A stretch of 64,000 nucleotides of DNA from RPQJ01 sp963777725. GTDB lineage: Bacteria; Pseudomonadota; Gammaproteobacteria; Steroidobacterales; Steroidobacteraceae. This document shows, piece after piece, positions 49,407 to 59,040 of the stretch (position 1 is the stretch's first letter; every line of letters starts with the position of its first letter). The stretch covers positions 50,076 through 114,075 of the forward strand of contig CAVZRR010000008.1 in NCBI GenBank assembly GCA_963777725.1, written 5' to 3'. The notes beneath the pieces were generated by a model that had not been told where the DNA came from, searched no databases, and saw only the letters and a program-made list of their open reading frames with translations. The translations under genes and the position numbers were made by a program.

Positions 49407-49784
49407 TCACTCGCGCGAGCGTCCGGCACGGTTGCGGCCGCTCTGCGCATTGAAGAAATTCAGCTGGCTCGCGAGCTCGCTCGCCTGCGAGTTGAGCTCC
49501 ATGACTTGCTGCTCGAGCGCGGCACGCGTCGCGCGCTCGAGCTCGAGTTCGGCGCGGAGCCGGGCGACTTCCGCGTTCAGCGACGCATTCTGCTGCTGGA
49601 GCGCCGTCACCCGCGCTGCAGGACCCGCAGCGTCCGCGTACAGGCCCAGCCCGGCCAGCACGGCGAGTGCGACGAGCACCGTGACGAGCACGGTCCTGAG
49701 CGCGATCCGTGCCCTTCGATCCGAGATGATCTCCAGCCGGGACGTGGTCAGGTGCCACGTATCCGCGTCGATTCCCGCCTTCAA
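49407..49784 (-). CDS. Membrane-anchored coiled-coil protein (DUF6776-like)
   Basis: A 125-residue protein with a basic N-terminus, a single membrane segment (TVLVTVLVALAVLAGLGLYA) and a coiled coil (ALQQQNASLNAEVARLRAEL and on). The sequence and context match the small DUF6776-type proteins between M23 peptidases and bactofilins. TTG 49782-49784 overlapping the peptidase stop is the only convincing start. Its periplasmic coiled coil may link the wall peptidase to the cytoplasmic bactofilin filament; that role is inferred. Confidence 0.7.
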   Translation of the reverse strand: MKAGIDADTWHLTTSRLEIISDRRARIALRTVLVTVLVALAVLAGLGLYADAAGPAARVTALQQQNASLNAEVARLRAELELERATRAALEQQVMELNSQASELASQLNFFNAQSGRNRAGRSRE

Positions 49785-50725
49785 CGCTCGGCTCCCCGGC
49801 CCAGCACGTGCGAAAGATACTGGCGCGGCTCGACGCGCACGCCGCGGCGGATCACCTCGAAATGGAGGTGCGGCCCGGTCGATCGACCCGTGGACCCGAC
49901 GAGAGCGATCTGCTGGTTCGGCATCACGACGTCGCCTGCCCGCACGAGCAGCTTCGAAGCGTGGCCGTAGAGCGTCGAGAGGCCGTCGCCGTGGTCGATG
50001 ACGACGGCGCGGCCATACGCGCCTTTGTAGCCGGCGGAGACGACCCGGCCGCCGCCGCTCGCGAGGATCGGCGTGCCGTGAGGGGCCGGAATGTCGAGGC
50101 CGGTGTGCCGCGCCAGCCGGCCGGTGAAAGGGTCGTGCCGCACGCCGTACTTTGACGTCACGCGCACACCCTGCCCGGCGACGGGGAGGCGGTACGGGTA
50201 CGCCATGTTCTCGACCTCCTGCTCGGCCGCGGCGTCCGCCAGCAGATCGAGCGCCGATTCCACGCGTTCGATCTGTGCCTCGAGCCGGAGGAGGTCCGTG
50301 CCGTCGACGCCGACGGACGGGCCGAGTGCGACTGGAAGCGCGGCGAGACCGGCGACCGGCACGAACGGCCCACCGGCCGGCTTCGTCGCGTCGGACTGCG
50401 GCGCAACGGCGGCCGGCACGTCGAGGCCGATGCGCTTGCCGAGCGCCGCCGTCTCGCCTTCGAGCCGCGACAGGCGACCCGCCAGCGAGCCGAGATGCCG
50501 CGCGAGCACTTGTCCGCCGGCATGGTCGGGACTTTGCGGTTCGTTGTTGCCTGCCGCGATCGAATGCGCAGGCGCATCGATCCTGGCGATGCCGTAGCCA
50601 ATCCCGATGCAACCGAGTGCCAGCAGCAACAACACCGCGCCGGAGACGAGCGCAAGCCGACCCGCACCGATCGTGCGCATCGTCGGGTTCGTCACGGGAC
50701 CCGCGGAGATGATGACGAATGCCAC
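49781..50725 (-). CDS. M23 family peptidoglycan endopeptidase, membrane-anchored
   Basis: A 314-residue protein. One membrane segment (LVSGAVLLLLALGCIGIGYG) is followed by a coiled-coil-like region and a LytM domain with complete zinc motifs: HTGLDIPAPHG, the catalytic YGHAS and HLHFEVI. It cuts peptide cross-bridges of peptidoglycan in the periplasm. Members beside bactofilins shape the cell. The first residues, before MRTIGAG, may not be translated: ATG at residue 16 is an alternative start. Confidence 0.9.
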   Translation of the reverse strand: MAFVIISAGPVTNPTMRTIGAGRLALVSGAVLLLLALGCIGIGYGIARIDAPAHSIAAGNNEPQSPDHAGGQVLARHLGSLAGRLSRLEGETAALGKRIGLDVPAAVAPQSDATKPAGGPFVPVAGLAALPVALGPSVGVDGTDLLRLEAQIERVESALDLLADAAAEQEVENMAYPYRLPVAGQGVRVTSKYGVRHDPFTGRLARHTGLDIPAPHGTPILASGGGRVVSAGYKGAYGRAVVIDHGDGLSTLYGHASKLLVRAGDVVMPNQQIALVGSTGRSTGPHLHFEVIRRGVRVEPRQYLSHVLGRGAER

Positions 50726-50893
50726 TGGTCTGTGTCCCTCCGGCCAAGCGAGTGGGCGGGCGCGTGCTCAAATCTCCGCGATGCGCCGGCCGGAGACAAG
50801 CACCGCGCGCAAATCTGATTCAATCTGTGATCGAAGCCACACTGCGCGGTATGCTGCGGCCATTGGCAGCAGTGCAACCGGGGCGAGTCGGGC

Positions 50894-52093
50894 ATGGCGC
50901 GGGAAGCGAAATCTGGCGAATCCGGACACCGTGGCCGGCGATTTCCGAGGCTGGGTCGTTGCCTCGGGCTGATCGGCGCAGTGGCACTGCTGGTCGCTTG
51001 CGGCGGAGGTGGCGAATCGAACTCCAGCGCGCCCCGACCCAGCGGCACACTGACGGTCAGCAGTTGCACGATCGCGGAGGGCGCTGCGTCGTGTCCCGGT
51101 TCGATCAGCTGGACGACGGTCAACGCGACGTCGCCGCGCGTGCTGCTCGGCAGTGCGACGCTCGCCACGACGGCCACCGGCAGCAGCACGACGCCCGTTG
51201 GCGCCACGAGCCAGACGGTCACGCTCTTCGACGGGACCACGCCGCTCGACACCAAGTCGCTGGCTGGCACCTGCATCTCGGCGAGTGCCTGGGACGGCAA
51301 CTCGTGCCGCGCGTTCGCCGTGCGCTCGACCGCGCGGGCACCGACGCCGTTCATCGAATCCGGCCAGCCCGTCACGCTGGAAGTCGTCATCTACACACCG
51401 CCTGGAGTCGGGCCGTTCCCGGCGGTGATGTTCAACCACGGATCGACCGGCAACGGTGACGACCCGTCCCAGTTCCGCGTCACTTACACGAACGAAGCGG
51501 TGGCACGGTTCTTTGCCGACCGCGGCTGGTTGGTCGCTTTCCCGCAGCGGCGCGGCCGGGGCGGCTCCGACGGGCTCTACGACGAGGGTTTCACGCCGGA
51601 TCGAGCGCGCTACTCCTGCCTCGCCACGCCGGCACTGGCGGGATTCGAGCGCGCACTGCTCGACGCCGACGCGGCGGCCGTCTACCTGGCGGGTCGTGCC
51701 GACGTCGACTCGTCGCGCATGCTGAGCGCCGGGACCTCGCGGGGCGGCATCCTCGCAGTCGTGCACGCCGCCCGGCGCCCGGACCTGTTCGACGGCGCGG
51801 TCAATTTCGTCGGCGGCTGGCTCGGCGAGGGTTGCCAGGACGCCATCACCGTCAATCGCCAGACCTTCGTGCGGGGCGGCGCGTTCCGTGGCGCGACGGC
51901 CTGGCTCTACGGCGACAACGATACCTTCTACAGCCTCTCCCACAGTCGCGCGAACTTCGACGCGTTCGTCGCCGCGGGCGGCCAGGGCAGCTTCCGCATC
52001 TACACGCGCGCGCCCTCCCTGAACGGTCACTTCATCGTCAACGATCCGTCGCTGTGGTCGACGGACCTCGACGCGTTCCTGCGCTCGTTCTGA
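50894..52093 (+). CDS. Lipoprotein alpha/beta hydrolase (dienelactone-hydrolase/peptidase-like)
   Basis: A 399-residue exported protein with lipobox VALLVACGGGG and a Ser/Gly-rich region. The alpha/beta-hydrolase part starts at VTLEVVIYTPPGVGPFPAVM. The nucleophile Ser is in AGTSRGG, and GNDTF-like YGDNDTFYS and LNGHFI could supply the Asp and His. Loops such as FPQRRGRGGSDGLYDEG resemble prolyl-peptidase-like or CocE-like esterases. The substrate is unknown. About 170 bases upstream, shared with the divergent M23 gene, contain no motif I trust. Confidence 0.8.
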   Translation: MAREAKSGESGHRGRRFPRLGRCLGLIGAVALLVACGGGGESNSSAPRPSGTLTVSSCTIAEGAASCPGSISWTTVNATSPRVLLGSATLATTATGSSTTPVGATSQTVTLFDGTTPLDTKSLAGTCISASAWDGNSCRAFAVRSTARAPTPFIESGQPVTLEVVIYTPPGVGPFPAVMFNHGSTGNGDDPSQFRVTYTNEAVARFFADRGWLVAFPQRRGRGGSDGLYDEGFTPDRARYSCLATPALAGFERALLDADAAAVYLAGRADVDSSRMLSAGTSRGGILAVVHAARRPDLFDGAVNFVGGWLGEGCQDAITVNRQTFVRGGAFRGATAWLYGDNDTFYSLSHSRANFDAFVAAGGQGSFRIYTRAPSLNGHFIVNDPSLWSTDLDAFLRSF

Positions 52094-52107
52094 GGCGCCC
52101 GCCGGTC

Positions 52108-53097
52108 CTATCGATCAGGGCAGGAGCGCAGCACCGCAACTTCCATGTAGCGCTCGCGCGGTGGCGGCCGGCGCGTTAGGCGGCAGGCTTCTGCGCGCGC
52201 CGCCTCGGCGGCTTCTTCCCTCGGCATGGAGGCCGCCAGCAGTCGATCGTTGGCCGCCTGGCGCAGGTCGTCGAAGCTGTCGTGCGGCCCGAAGCAGTCA
52301 CCGAGTCCATCCAGCCACAAGGGCGGCGTGCCGTCCTCGTACATGCAGTAGGTTGCGAACACGGCATCGGTGCGCCGTGACTCGGCGGCTTCGAGGCTGT
52401 TCGTGAAGTAGAGCGCCTGGTCGCTGGCGAAGCTGTCGAGGGGATCGAACTTGCGGGCCTCGGCTTCCGCGGCGGCGCGGAATCCCGGATCGGACGGCGG
52501 CCGCCGCGAGTAGATCAGGATCGCGTCGTCGCCGCGGGTGGCGACGGGAATGCTGCTCGACGTCAGGAATTCCGCTTCGACCCGCGAGTCCAATGCGAGC
52601 ATCGAGCGGCCGGCGAGCAATGGCGGGATTGCAAGTACGACCAGGCTCAGGGCCGCGCCGGTCGGGCCGCGTGGCCGGAATTCGCGCTGCGGCAGGACCC
52701 ACAGCAGGGCCAGCAGGCTGTCGGTGACCAGGAAGAGCCCGAGCGGGTTCTGCGAAGTGCGCGACCCGGAGGTATCCCGCGACAGGTCAGTCGTCACCTG
52801 CAGGTACAGCGAGCCAACGTCCGCGAGCATGACCGCCCCGGCCAGCGCGAGCCCGACCAGCACCGCGGGCACGAGCTGGCGCAACGCATCGGGAAAGCCG
52901 CGCGACAGGACGAGCAGCCCGACGATGCCACCGAGCGACAGCAAGTGCAGGAACCCGCCGGCCACGGGTATCGGCACCAGGTAATCGGTGAAGGCGCTCT
53001 GGCTGCCCCAGACGCCGCGCCAGCCCAGCGTGCCGGCGATCGCGGCCGGCAGCACCCACGCGAAGACGAGCCAGGTTCCGATCGTGATTTTCTTCAA
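52108..53097 (-). CDS. Multi-pass membrane protein with C-terminal soluble domain, unknown function
   Basis: A 329-residue protein with an N-terminal signal-like segment and five or so membrane helices (LLVLSRGFPDALRQLVPAVL region and GLFLVTDSLLALLWVLP). From about residue 175 a charged, soluble domain with several Cys and Trp residues follows (TYCMYEDGTPPLWLDGLGD). I recognise no family. It is convergent with the lipoprotein hydrolase and divergent from the SMP-30 gene. Confidence 0.72.
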   Translation of the reverse strand: MKKITIGTWLVFAWVLPAAIAGTLGWRGVWGSQSAFTDYLVPIPVAGGFLHLLSLGGIVGLLVLSRGFPDALRQLVPAVLVGLALAGAVMLADVGSLYLQVTTDLSRDTSGSRTSQNPLGLFLVTDSLLALLWVLPQREFRPRGPTGAALSLVVLAIPPLLAGRSMLALDSRVEAEFLTSSSIPVATRGDDAILIYSRRPPSDPGFRAAAEAEARKFDPLDSFASDQALYFTNSLEAAESRRTDAVFATYCMYEDGTPPLWLDGLGDCFGPHDSFDDLRQAANDRLLAASMPREEAAEAARAEACRLTRRPPPRERYMEVAVLRSCPDR

Positions 53098-53210
53098 TGC
53101 TGTCGTCCTTCGTCGGCGAGCAGTATGCCCCGAACGTCGCCACGCATTTCACCCGAAATCGTGGTGAAATCCGCAGCATCCGCTCCGCGACTGCCTGCGA
53201 GGCCCCGACC

Positions 53211-54083
53211 ATGCTGACCGCCACGCGACTCGCCGATGGGCTCTATTTCGGCGAAGGGCCGCGCTGGCACGCGGGGCGACTGTGGTTCAGCGACTTCTAT
53301 GACCACGCGGTGAAGTCGATCGACGAGACCGGCGCGATCCGCACCGAGCGGATCATCGACGACCAGCCGTCCGGACTGGGTTGGCTGCCGGACGGCGAGC
53401 TGCTGGTCGTCGCGATGCACCGCCGGCACCTGCTGCGTGTCGATGCCGACGGCGTCAACGTGCACGCAGACCTGTCTGGTGTCGCGACGTATCACGCCAA
53501 CGACATGGTCGTGGACGCGCACGGGCGCGCGTATGTCGGCAATTTTGGCTTCAACCTGGACGAGGCGCTGAAGTCGCGCGGGGTCGAAAGCGTGATTGCG
53601 GATCACCCGACCGCGAAGCTCGCGCGCGTCGACCCGGATGGCAGCGTCCACGTGGCGGCGGAGGGCCTGCATTTCCCGAACGGCTGCGTGATCACGCCGG
53701 ACGGACGCACGATGATCATCGCCGAAACGCTCGCGATGCGGCTCAGCGCGTTCGATATCGCCCCGGACGGCACGCTGTCGAATCGCCGCGTCTGGGCCCG
53801 GCTCGGCATGCGCGCGCCCGATGGCATCTGCCTCGATGCCAACGGCCACGTGTGGATTGCAAATGCGATTGCGCCCGAGTGCGTGCTCGTGGCGCCCGGC
53901 GGAGAGATCCTTGCAACCGTGCAGACCGACCAGCCGTGCTTCGCCTGCATGCTCGGCGGCCTGCAGCGCCGGACGCTGTACATGATGACCGCGCCGTCGT
54001 CGGTCGCGGACATCGTCTCGAAGTCGCGTCAGGGGCATATCCTCTGCGCCGAAGTCGAGACTGGCGGGGCCGGACGGCCCTGA
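53211..54083 (+). CDS. SMP-30/gluconolactonase-like protein
   Basis: A 290-residue six-bladed propeller of the SMP-30/LRE family. The opening LADGLYFGEGPRWHAGRLWF carries the metal-binding Glu, HANDMVVDAHGRAYVGNFGF the Asn, and MRAPDGICLDANGHVWIANA the Asp. These enzymes open lactones such as gluconolactone, using a divalent metal. It resembles the group often annotated as drug-responsive or lactonase proteins. There is no signal peptide, so it is cytoplasmic. A VOC protein follows after 30 bases. Confidence 0.88.
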   Translation: MLTATRLADGLYFGEGPRWHAGRLWFSDFYDHAVKSIDETGAIRTERIIDDQPSGLGWLPDGELLVVAMHRRHLLRVDADGVNVHADLSGVATYHANDMVVDAHGRAYVGNFGFNLDEALKSRGVESVIADHPTAKLARVDPDGSVHVAAEGLHFPNGCVITPDGRTMIIAETLAMRLSAFDIAPDGTLSNRRVWARLGMRAPDGICLDANGHVWIANAIAPECVLVAPGGEILATVQTDQPCFACMLGGLQRRTLYMMTAPSSVADIVSKSRQGHILCAEVETGGAGRP

Positions 54084-54113
54084 GATTTCCCGCAACCAAA
54101 CTGGAGGTGCGCC

Positions 54114-54485
54114 ATGGCGAACAATCCGGTCAGATGGTTCGAGATCTACGTGCAGGACATGTCTCGGGCGAGGAGTTTCTACGAGACGGTCCTCGGAGTG
54201 AAGCTCGAGAAGCTCGAGGGACCTGACCTCGAGATGTGGGCGTTCCCGATGGCCATGGACCAGGGCGGCACGTCCGGTTCGCTGGTCCGTGCGGCGGGCG
54301 TTCCCTCCGGTGGCAACAGCACGCTCGTCTACTTCGGCTGCGAGGACTGCGCCGTCGAGGCGTCGCGTGTCGTGCCGGCGGGCGGCAGGCTCGAGCGCGA
54401 GAAAATGTCGATTGGCCAGTATGGCTTCATCGCGCTCGCTTATGACACGGAAGGCAACATGATCGGGCTGCACTCGATGCAATAG
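54114..54485 (+). CDS. VOC (glyoxalase/bleomycin-resistance-like) protein
   Basis: A 123-residue single-module VOC fold: RWFEIYVQDMSRARSFYETV gives the first beta-alpha-beta unit, and GQYGFIALAYDTEGNMIGLH the last strand. Members bind metals and small electrophiles or act as dioxygenases; the substrate cannot be inferred. GGAGG precedes the ATG. It probably shares a transcript with the SMP-30 gene. Confidence 0.87.
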   Translation: MANNPVRWFEIYVQDMSRARSFYETVLGVKLEKLEGPDLEMWAFPMAMDQGGTSGSLVRAAGVPSGGNSTLVYFGCEDCAVEASRVVPAGGRLEREKMSIGQYGFIALAYDTEGNMIGLHSMQ

Positions 54486-54499
54486 CGGCCCGGCGGGAC

Positions 54500-55126
54500 C
54501 TACTTCCCGCTGAGCCCCCTGAGCGCCACCGTCATCGCGGAATCGAGCTTGGCGGCGCGATCCTCGAGGCTGAGCCGGCGGAACGCCGGCGCGCAGGCCA
54601 GTTCGAGCGCGTACGTGTAGAGCGCCTCGGCGGCGTTGCGCAGATCGGCCGGCGACTGGCGGCCCGGAGCGGCCGCGCGAATCGTGAGCGCCAGTTGCTC
54701 GAAGATCGCCGATTGCTGAGGCGCCACGACGGCGTCGATCACGTCGCCCCAGAAATACTTGAACGCGCGCAGGTTGGGGAGCAGGGCGCCGAGTTCCTCG
54801 CCGCGCTGCAGACCGTACTGCAGCAGCTTGCGCAGCCGCTCCTCGGCATTCATGCGCTCGGCCGCGAGGGCGGCGGCCGCCCGGCTCGCGCTGTCGAGCT
54901 CCTCGGCCAGCAATTGCGCCGCGATGTCCGGCCAGCCTTCCGGAAACTGGAACAACACGCTCGCGCGCGTCGTGCCGGCGGCTCGGGCGAGTTCGGCCAG
55001 CGAAAGCTCGTCGAGCCAACGGGAACTGCACATCTCACGGGCGGCCGCGAGGATCGAGGCACGTGTTTTCTGGCCGCGCGGCGTCTTGGCGCCGCGTCGG
55101 GAGCGAGGCTGGATGGGGGTGGGCAC
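54500..55126 (-). CDS. TetR-family transcriptional regulator
   Basis: A 208-residue protein. An N-terminal helix-turn-helix (TRASILAAAREMCSS, then LSLAELARAAGTTRASVLFQ) and an all-helical ligand-binding part follow a Ser/Arg-rich leader. It is divergent from the gene at 55267. The AT-rich intergenic region holds a perfect palindrome at 55177-55191 that would suit autoregulation and repression of the neighbour. The ligand is unknown. Confidence 0.87.
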   Translation of the reverse strand: MPTPIQPRSRRGAKTPRGQKTRASILAAAREMCSSRWLDELSLAELARAAGTTRASVLFQFPEGWPDIAAQLLAEELDSASRAAAALAAERMNAEERLRKLLQYGLQRGEELGALLPNLRAFKYFWGDVIDAVVAPQQSAIFEQLALTIRAAAPGRQSPADLRNAAEALYTYALELACAPAFRRLSLEDRAAKLDSAMTVALRGLSGK

Positions 55127-55176
55127 CCGCGGATACTAATAGACACAGCGAATATGTCAACAAATAGTGGACAAGC

Positions 55177-55191
55177 TATACATCATGTATA
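55177..55191. promoter_or_regulatory. Perfect palindrome, probable TetR operator
   Basis: TATACATCATGTATA has 7-bp arms around a central C. It lies in an unusually AT-rich 140-base gap between the divergent regulator and the gene at 55267. Confidence 0.6.
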
Positions 55192-55266
55192 TAGAATATT
55201 GCTGCAATGCATCATCCGATGGCGGCCGCGTGGCCGTCCAACGCACGCCATCCCGTCAGGAGTGCC

Positions 55267-55764
55267 ATGAGCCCCACCGAAGCGCGGATAAACAGTTCCC
55301 CCGAACCTGACACCAACGGTGGTCCCCAGTTCGATCCGGGCAGGCTCGATCTGCCAGCCGTGATCCGGGCGATCTTCGACTGCACGCGGAACGTCACGCT
55401 GCACCAGGCGCTCGAGTCGTTCGGCGTCCGCGCCGACCCGCTGAGCCCGGTGCGGCCGATCTACCCGACTGGCCAGGGCACGCCGGTGGTGACTGTCTGG
55501 CGCGAACGCATCGAGGCCGACGTCGACGGTTCGCTGATCTGTCGCCTCGATCCGACCGTTGCGGATTCGCCGGAGACCGCGCTGCTGCTCGCGAGGCACG
55601 TCGGGCGAGAGGTCTACGTGCTGCTGCTGAAGCGAGATCCAAACGCGCTGGACCCGCGCCGCGCGGGCCGCAACGCACCGGACATCGTGATGTGGACCCT
55701 CGAAGCAACGTGCGATGACGGGTTCGTGCTGCGCCGGCCGACGGCGTCTACGGTGCACGCATGA
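55267..55764 (+). CDS. Hypothetical protein divergent from the TetR regulator
   Basis: A 165-residue soluble protein. I chose ATG 55267, preceded by CAGGAG, over earlier in-frame codons. Visible stretches are PAVIRAIFDCTRNVTLHQAL and VREVYVLLLKRDPN-like GREVYVLLLKRDPN. It has no signal peptide or known motif. The last 4 bases overlap the start of the RlpA-like gene (ATGA), so the two are coupled. It is probably controlled by the TetR protein. Confidence 0.75.
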   Translation: MSPTEARINSSPEPDTNGGPQFDPGRLDLPAVIRAIFDCTRNVTLHQALESFGVRADPLSPVRPIYPTGQGTPVVTVWRERIEADVDGSLICRLDPTVADSPETALLLARHVGREVYVLLLKRDPNALDPRRAGRNAPDIVMWTLEATCDDGFVLRRPTASTVHA

Positions 55765-56174
55765 CGCGCGCGCTTCTGCTGCTCGGTTCGCTGCTGGTCA
55801 TCGGTACGGCGGCAGGATTTCATTTTGATGGCCGCCCGCTGTCCGGCAAGGGCGCATCTTCAGTCGAGGATCCGCACCAGGTGGGTCCCGCGAGCTGGTA
55901 CGGTCCAGGGTTCCACGGACGCCAGACCGCAAACGGCGAACGCTTCGACCAGGACGCGATGACGATGGCGCACCGGTCCATGAAGTTCGGCACCTGCGTG
56001 CGCGTAACCCGCGTGGACACCGGCGACAGCGTGTTGGTCCGCGTCAACGACCGCGGTCCCTACGTGCCGCCGCGCATCGCAGACCTGAGCCGCGGGGCTG
56101 CCGCGGAACTCGGCATGCTGCAGCGCGGCGTTGCAGACGTGCGGCTCGAGCCGGTGCAGAAAGCGGACTGCTGA
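55761..56174 (+). CDS. RlpA-like double-psi beta-barrel protein
   Basis: A 137-residue exported protein (hydrophobic N-terminus ALLLLGSLLVIGTAAG). The RlpA core is clear: ASWYGPGFHGRQTANGERFD, MTMAHRSMKFGTCVRV and VRVNDRGPYVPPRIADLS. RlpA proteins bind or cut denuded glycan strands at the septum. There is no SPOR domain here, so targeting may differ from E. coli RlpA. It is translationally coupled to the preceding hypothetical gene. Confidence 0.88.
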   Translation: MTRALLLLGSLLVIGTAAGFHFDGRPLSGKGASSVEDPHQVGPASWYGPGFHGRQTANGERFDQDAMTMAHRSMKFGTCVRVTRVDTGDSVLVRVNDRGPYVPPRIADLSRGAAAELGMLQRGVADVRLEPVQKADC

Positions 56175-56286
56175 CGGATCCGGCACCGCTCGCGTCCAAT
56201 CGACGCGGCATGCGACCTGTGCTAAACAGGCGTGGGGCTGGCATCGGGTCGTTGCCCCAATCGAAAACAATCCTTGGGGGATCTCC

Positions 56287-58979
56287 ATGAGTGGACGCGA
56301 CCTGTCGCCCTGGCGCGGGGTTTTGATTTCCCGTTGGCTCGCACTCGTCCCGCTGGCAGCGATGCTGGCGCTGGGCGGTTGCTCCAGCGACTCGAACAAC
56401 AATTCCTCGAGCCCGCCGCCGGTCACGCCACCGCCGTCACGCCGCCACCAGTCCAGCCGCCTCCGCCCGACTACATCAACGCGCCGGCGACAGGCCCGGT
56501 GGCGACCATCCGCCGCACCGCGAGCGGCGTGCCGCACATCAAGGCGGACAATCTCGAGTCGGCGACGTTCGGCTCGGGCTACGTGCAGGCCCAGGACAAC
56601 ATCTGCCTGCTCGCGGACGCGTTCGTCAAGGCGCGCAGCGAGCGCGCGAAGTACTTCGGGCCCGGCCCCGGCAACATCCATATCATCAACGACTTCAGCT
56701 ACAAGGCGCAGGGCATCCAGAGCGGCGCCGCGGCGGAACTGGCGACGCTGAGCCCCGAGAGCCGCGCGATGCTGCGCGGCTTCGTGGCCGGCTACAACAA
56801 GTACGTCGAGGAGACCAATCCCGCCGACTTCCCGGCCGAGTGCCGCAATGGTCCCTGGGTCGTGCCGATCACCGAGGAAGTCCTGCTGGCGCACTTCCGC
56901 ATCGTGGCCGGGTTCGCGAGCGGCGATCTCTTCGCGACCGGCGCGATGTTCGTCGCCGTGCCGCCGGGCGTGGATCCGAATCCGGTTCCGGTCGCCGCCG
57001 TCGCGGCGAACGCCCAGAAGCTGCGGCAGCTGAGCGAAACCGTGGCCTTCGCGCGCGCAGGGGCCGCCGAGCGCCGCGACTACACCGACACCGGACTCGC
57101 GAGCAATGCCTGGGGCATCGGTGCCGACCTGAGCGAGAACGGCAAGGGAGCGCTGCTCGCGAACCCGCACTTCCCGTATACGGGCGTGCGGCGCTTCTAC
57201 GAAATGCAGATCACCGTGCCGGGCTACATGAACTTCCACGGCGCGGGCCTCACCGGCTCGCCGACGCCGCAGATCGGCTTCAACGAGAACCTGGGCTGGT
57301 CGCACACGGTCAGCACCAGCCGGCGCTTCACGCTCTACGAACTGCGCCTCAAGGCGGGCGACAATCTCACCTACATCAAGGACGGCCAGGAGCGCCCGAT
57401 CACGCAGCAGACCTTCCAGATCCAGGTCAACACCGGCGGCCCCACGCCGCTCACGCTGCAGAAGTCCTTCTACTACTCGGAATACGGTCCGATGCTCGCG
57501 GCCGACCTGGTGACGCAGGGCGGACTGCCGGCCTGGGGCGCCACGGGTCGCGCCTACAGCTACCGCGATGCCAACGGTGATTCGCGCAACCTGCTCGACA
57601 CCTGGCTGCAGATGGCGCGCGCCACCAACCTCGACGAATTCCAGGACGTATTCCGCAACTGCGGCAGCACGTTGTGGGTCAACTCGACGTATGCAGACGA
57701 CCAGGGGAACGCGTACTACATCGACAGCTCGTCGGTTCCCAACCTGTCGGTCGCCGGGGTCGCGTCGGTGCGCACGAAGCTGGCGCTGAGCGCCGCGTAC
57801 CGTTCATTGTTCAACGCCGGCCTGACGCTGCTCGACGGCTCGAACTCCGTCGAGGACTGGGTCGAAGGCACGTGCCGCGGCTTGGTGCCGTTCGAGGGTC
57901 ACCCGAAACTCGCACGCCAGGATTTCGTGCAGAACTCCAACGACAGTTACTGGGCGACCAACCCCGCAGCGCCGCTCGAGGGATTCTCGCCGTTGTTCGG
58001 GCTCGAGCGGACCGCGCAGGGTCCGCGCACGCGCATCGGGCTCTTCATGCTGCAGAACCCGACCAATCCGGGCTATGCGGCGGTGGCGCCGGCGGGTCAG
58101 GACGGCAAGTTCGGCGCGACGGACCTCGCCCGCGTACTGCACAACAACCGCACCTGGTACGCGGAGGAGTTCCTGACCGAGCTGCGTGCCCGCTGCGACG
58201 CGATCGGCTCGAACCCGGTGAACCTGCCGGGCGGTGGGTCGCGCACCGTGGACGGTGCGTGCAACGTACTGAAGAACAACTGGAACGGCGTCTACGATCT
58301 CGACAGCGTGGGCGCGCACGTGTTCCGCGTGTTCATCGGCGACTATCGCAACAAGTTTGCGAGCCACCTGACCACGCCGTTCAATCCGGCCGACCCAGTG
58401 GGCACGCCGGGCGATCCGGCGGCGGTTGATCCGGCCAACCTCGCGAGTGACCCGATGCTGCAGTCACTGGCTGTCGGCCTTGATCGCCTCGACTCGGTCG
58501 GCATCGGCTACGCCGCAACGCTCGGCAGCGTGCAGGCATTCCAGCCCAGTGGCGGTGTGCCCCCGGGCGGCACGGCGGTGACGCTTGGCCAGGCGTTCCC
58601 CTGGCACGGCGGCGACGGCACGATCGACGGCGCGTTCAATGCGGTCCGCGCGGTCAATTCGCCGGTGCAGGAGGACACGCGCCTGCCGCGCCTCAATCCG
58701 GCGGCGATCGATGGCACGGCGGGCCTGTCGACGACGCCCGGCGAGGGCTGGCCGATCGCTTACGGCACGAGCTGGCACTTTGGCCTCGAGTTCACCGACA
58801 GCGGTCCGCGCGCTTTCGGCCTGTTGAGTTACTCGCAGTCGTCCAATGCCGCCTCGCCGTTCTTCAACGACCAGCAGCAGCGCTACTCGGACAAGAACAT
58901 GCGTTCGATCCCGTTCACGGAAGCCGAGATCGCGGCCAGCCTGTTGCCGCAGGGCGAAGTGACGATCAGCGCCAACTGA
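56287..58979 (+). CDS. Penicillin-acylase-family Ntn hydrolase, lipoprotein (frameshift near 56435)
   Basis: About 898 residues. A lipoprotein signal (PLAAMLALGGCSSDS) and a Pro-rich linker precede the S45 peptidase region: IRRTASGVPHIKADNLESA starts the alpha chain. The self-processing junction and N-terminal Ser nucleophile are in GLASNAWGIGADLSENG, and QIGFNENLGWSHTVST follows. These enzymes hydrolyse amides, for example acyl-homoserine lactones or acylated amino acids, in the periplasm. The frame breaks within the repetitive Pro codons near 56425-56440, where one G appears missing. ATG 56287 has GGGGGA upstream. The exact substrate is unknown. Confidence 0.88.
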
Positions 58980-58991
58980 GGCGTCGCGCAT

Positions 58992-59023
58992 CCCGGGGTC
59001 GTTCGATGGCGAACGGCCCCGGG
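58992..59023 (+). terminator. Strong hairpin after the acylase gene
   Basis: Arms 58992-59005 and 59010-59023 pair over 14 bp (one G-U) around a 4-base loop ATGG. There is no T-run. It lies between the acylase stop and the sigma factor start and probably separates the two transcripts. Confidence 0.55.
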
Positions 59024-59040
59024 CCTGCGCTCAGTCGCTC

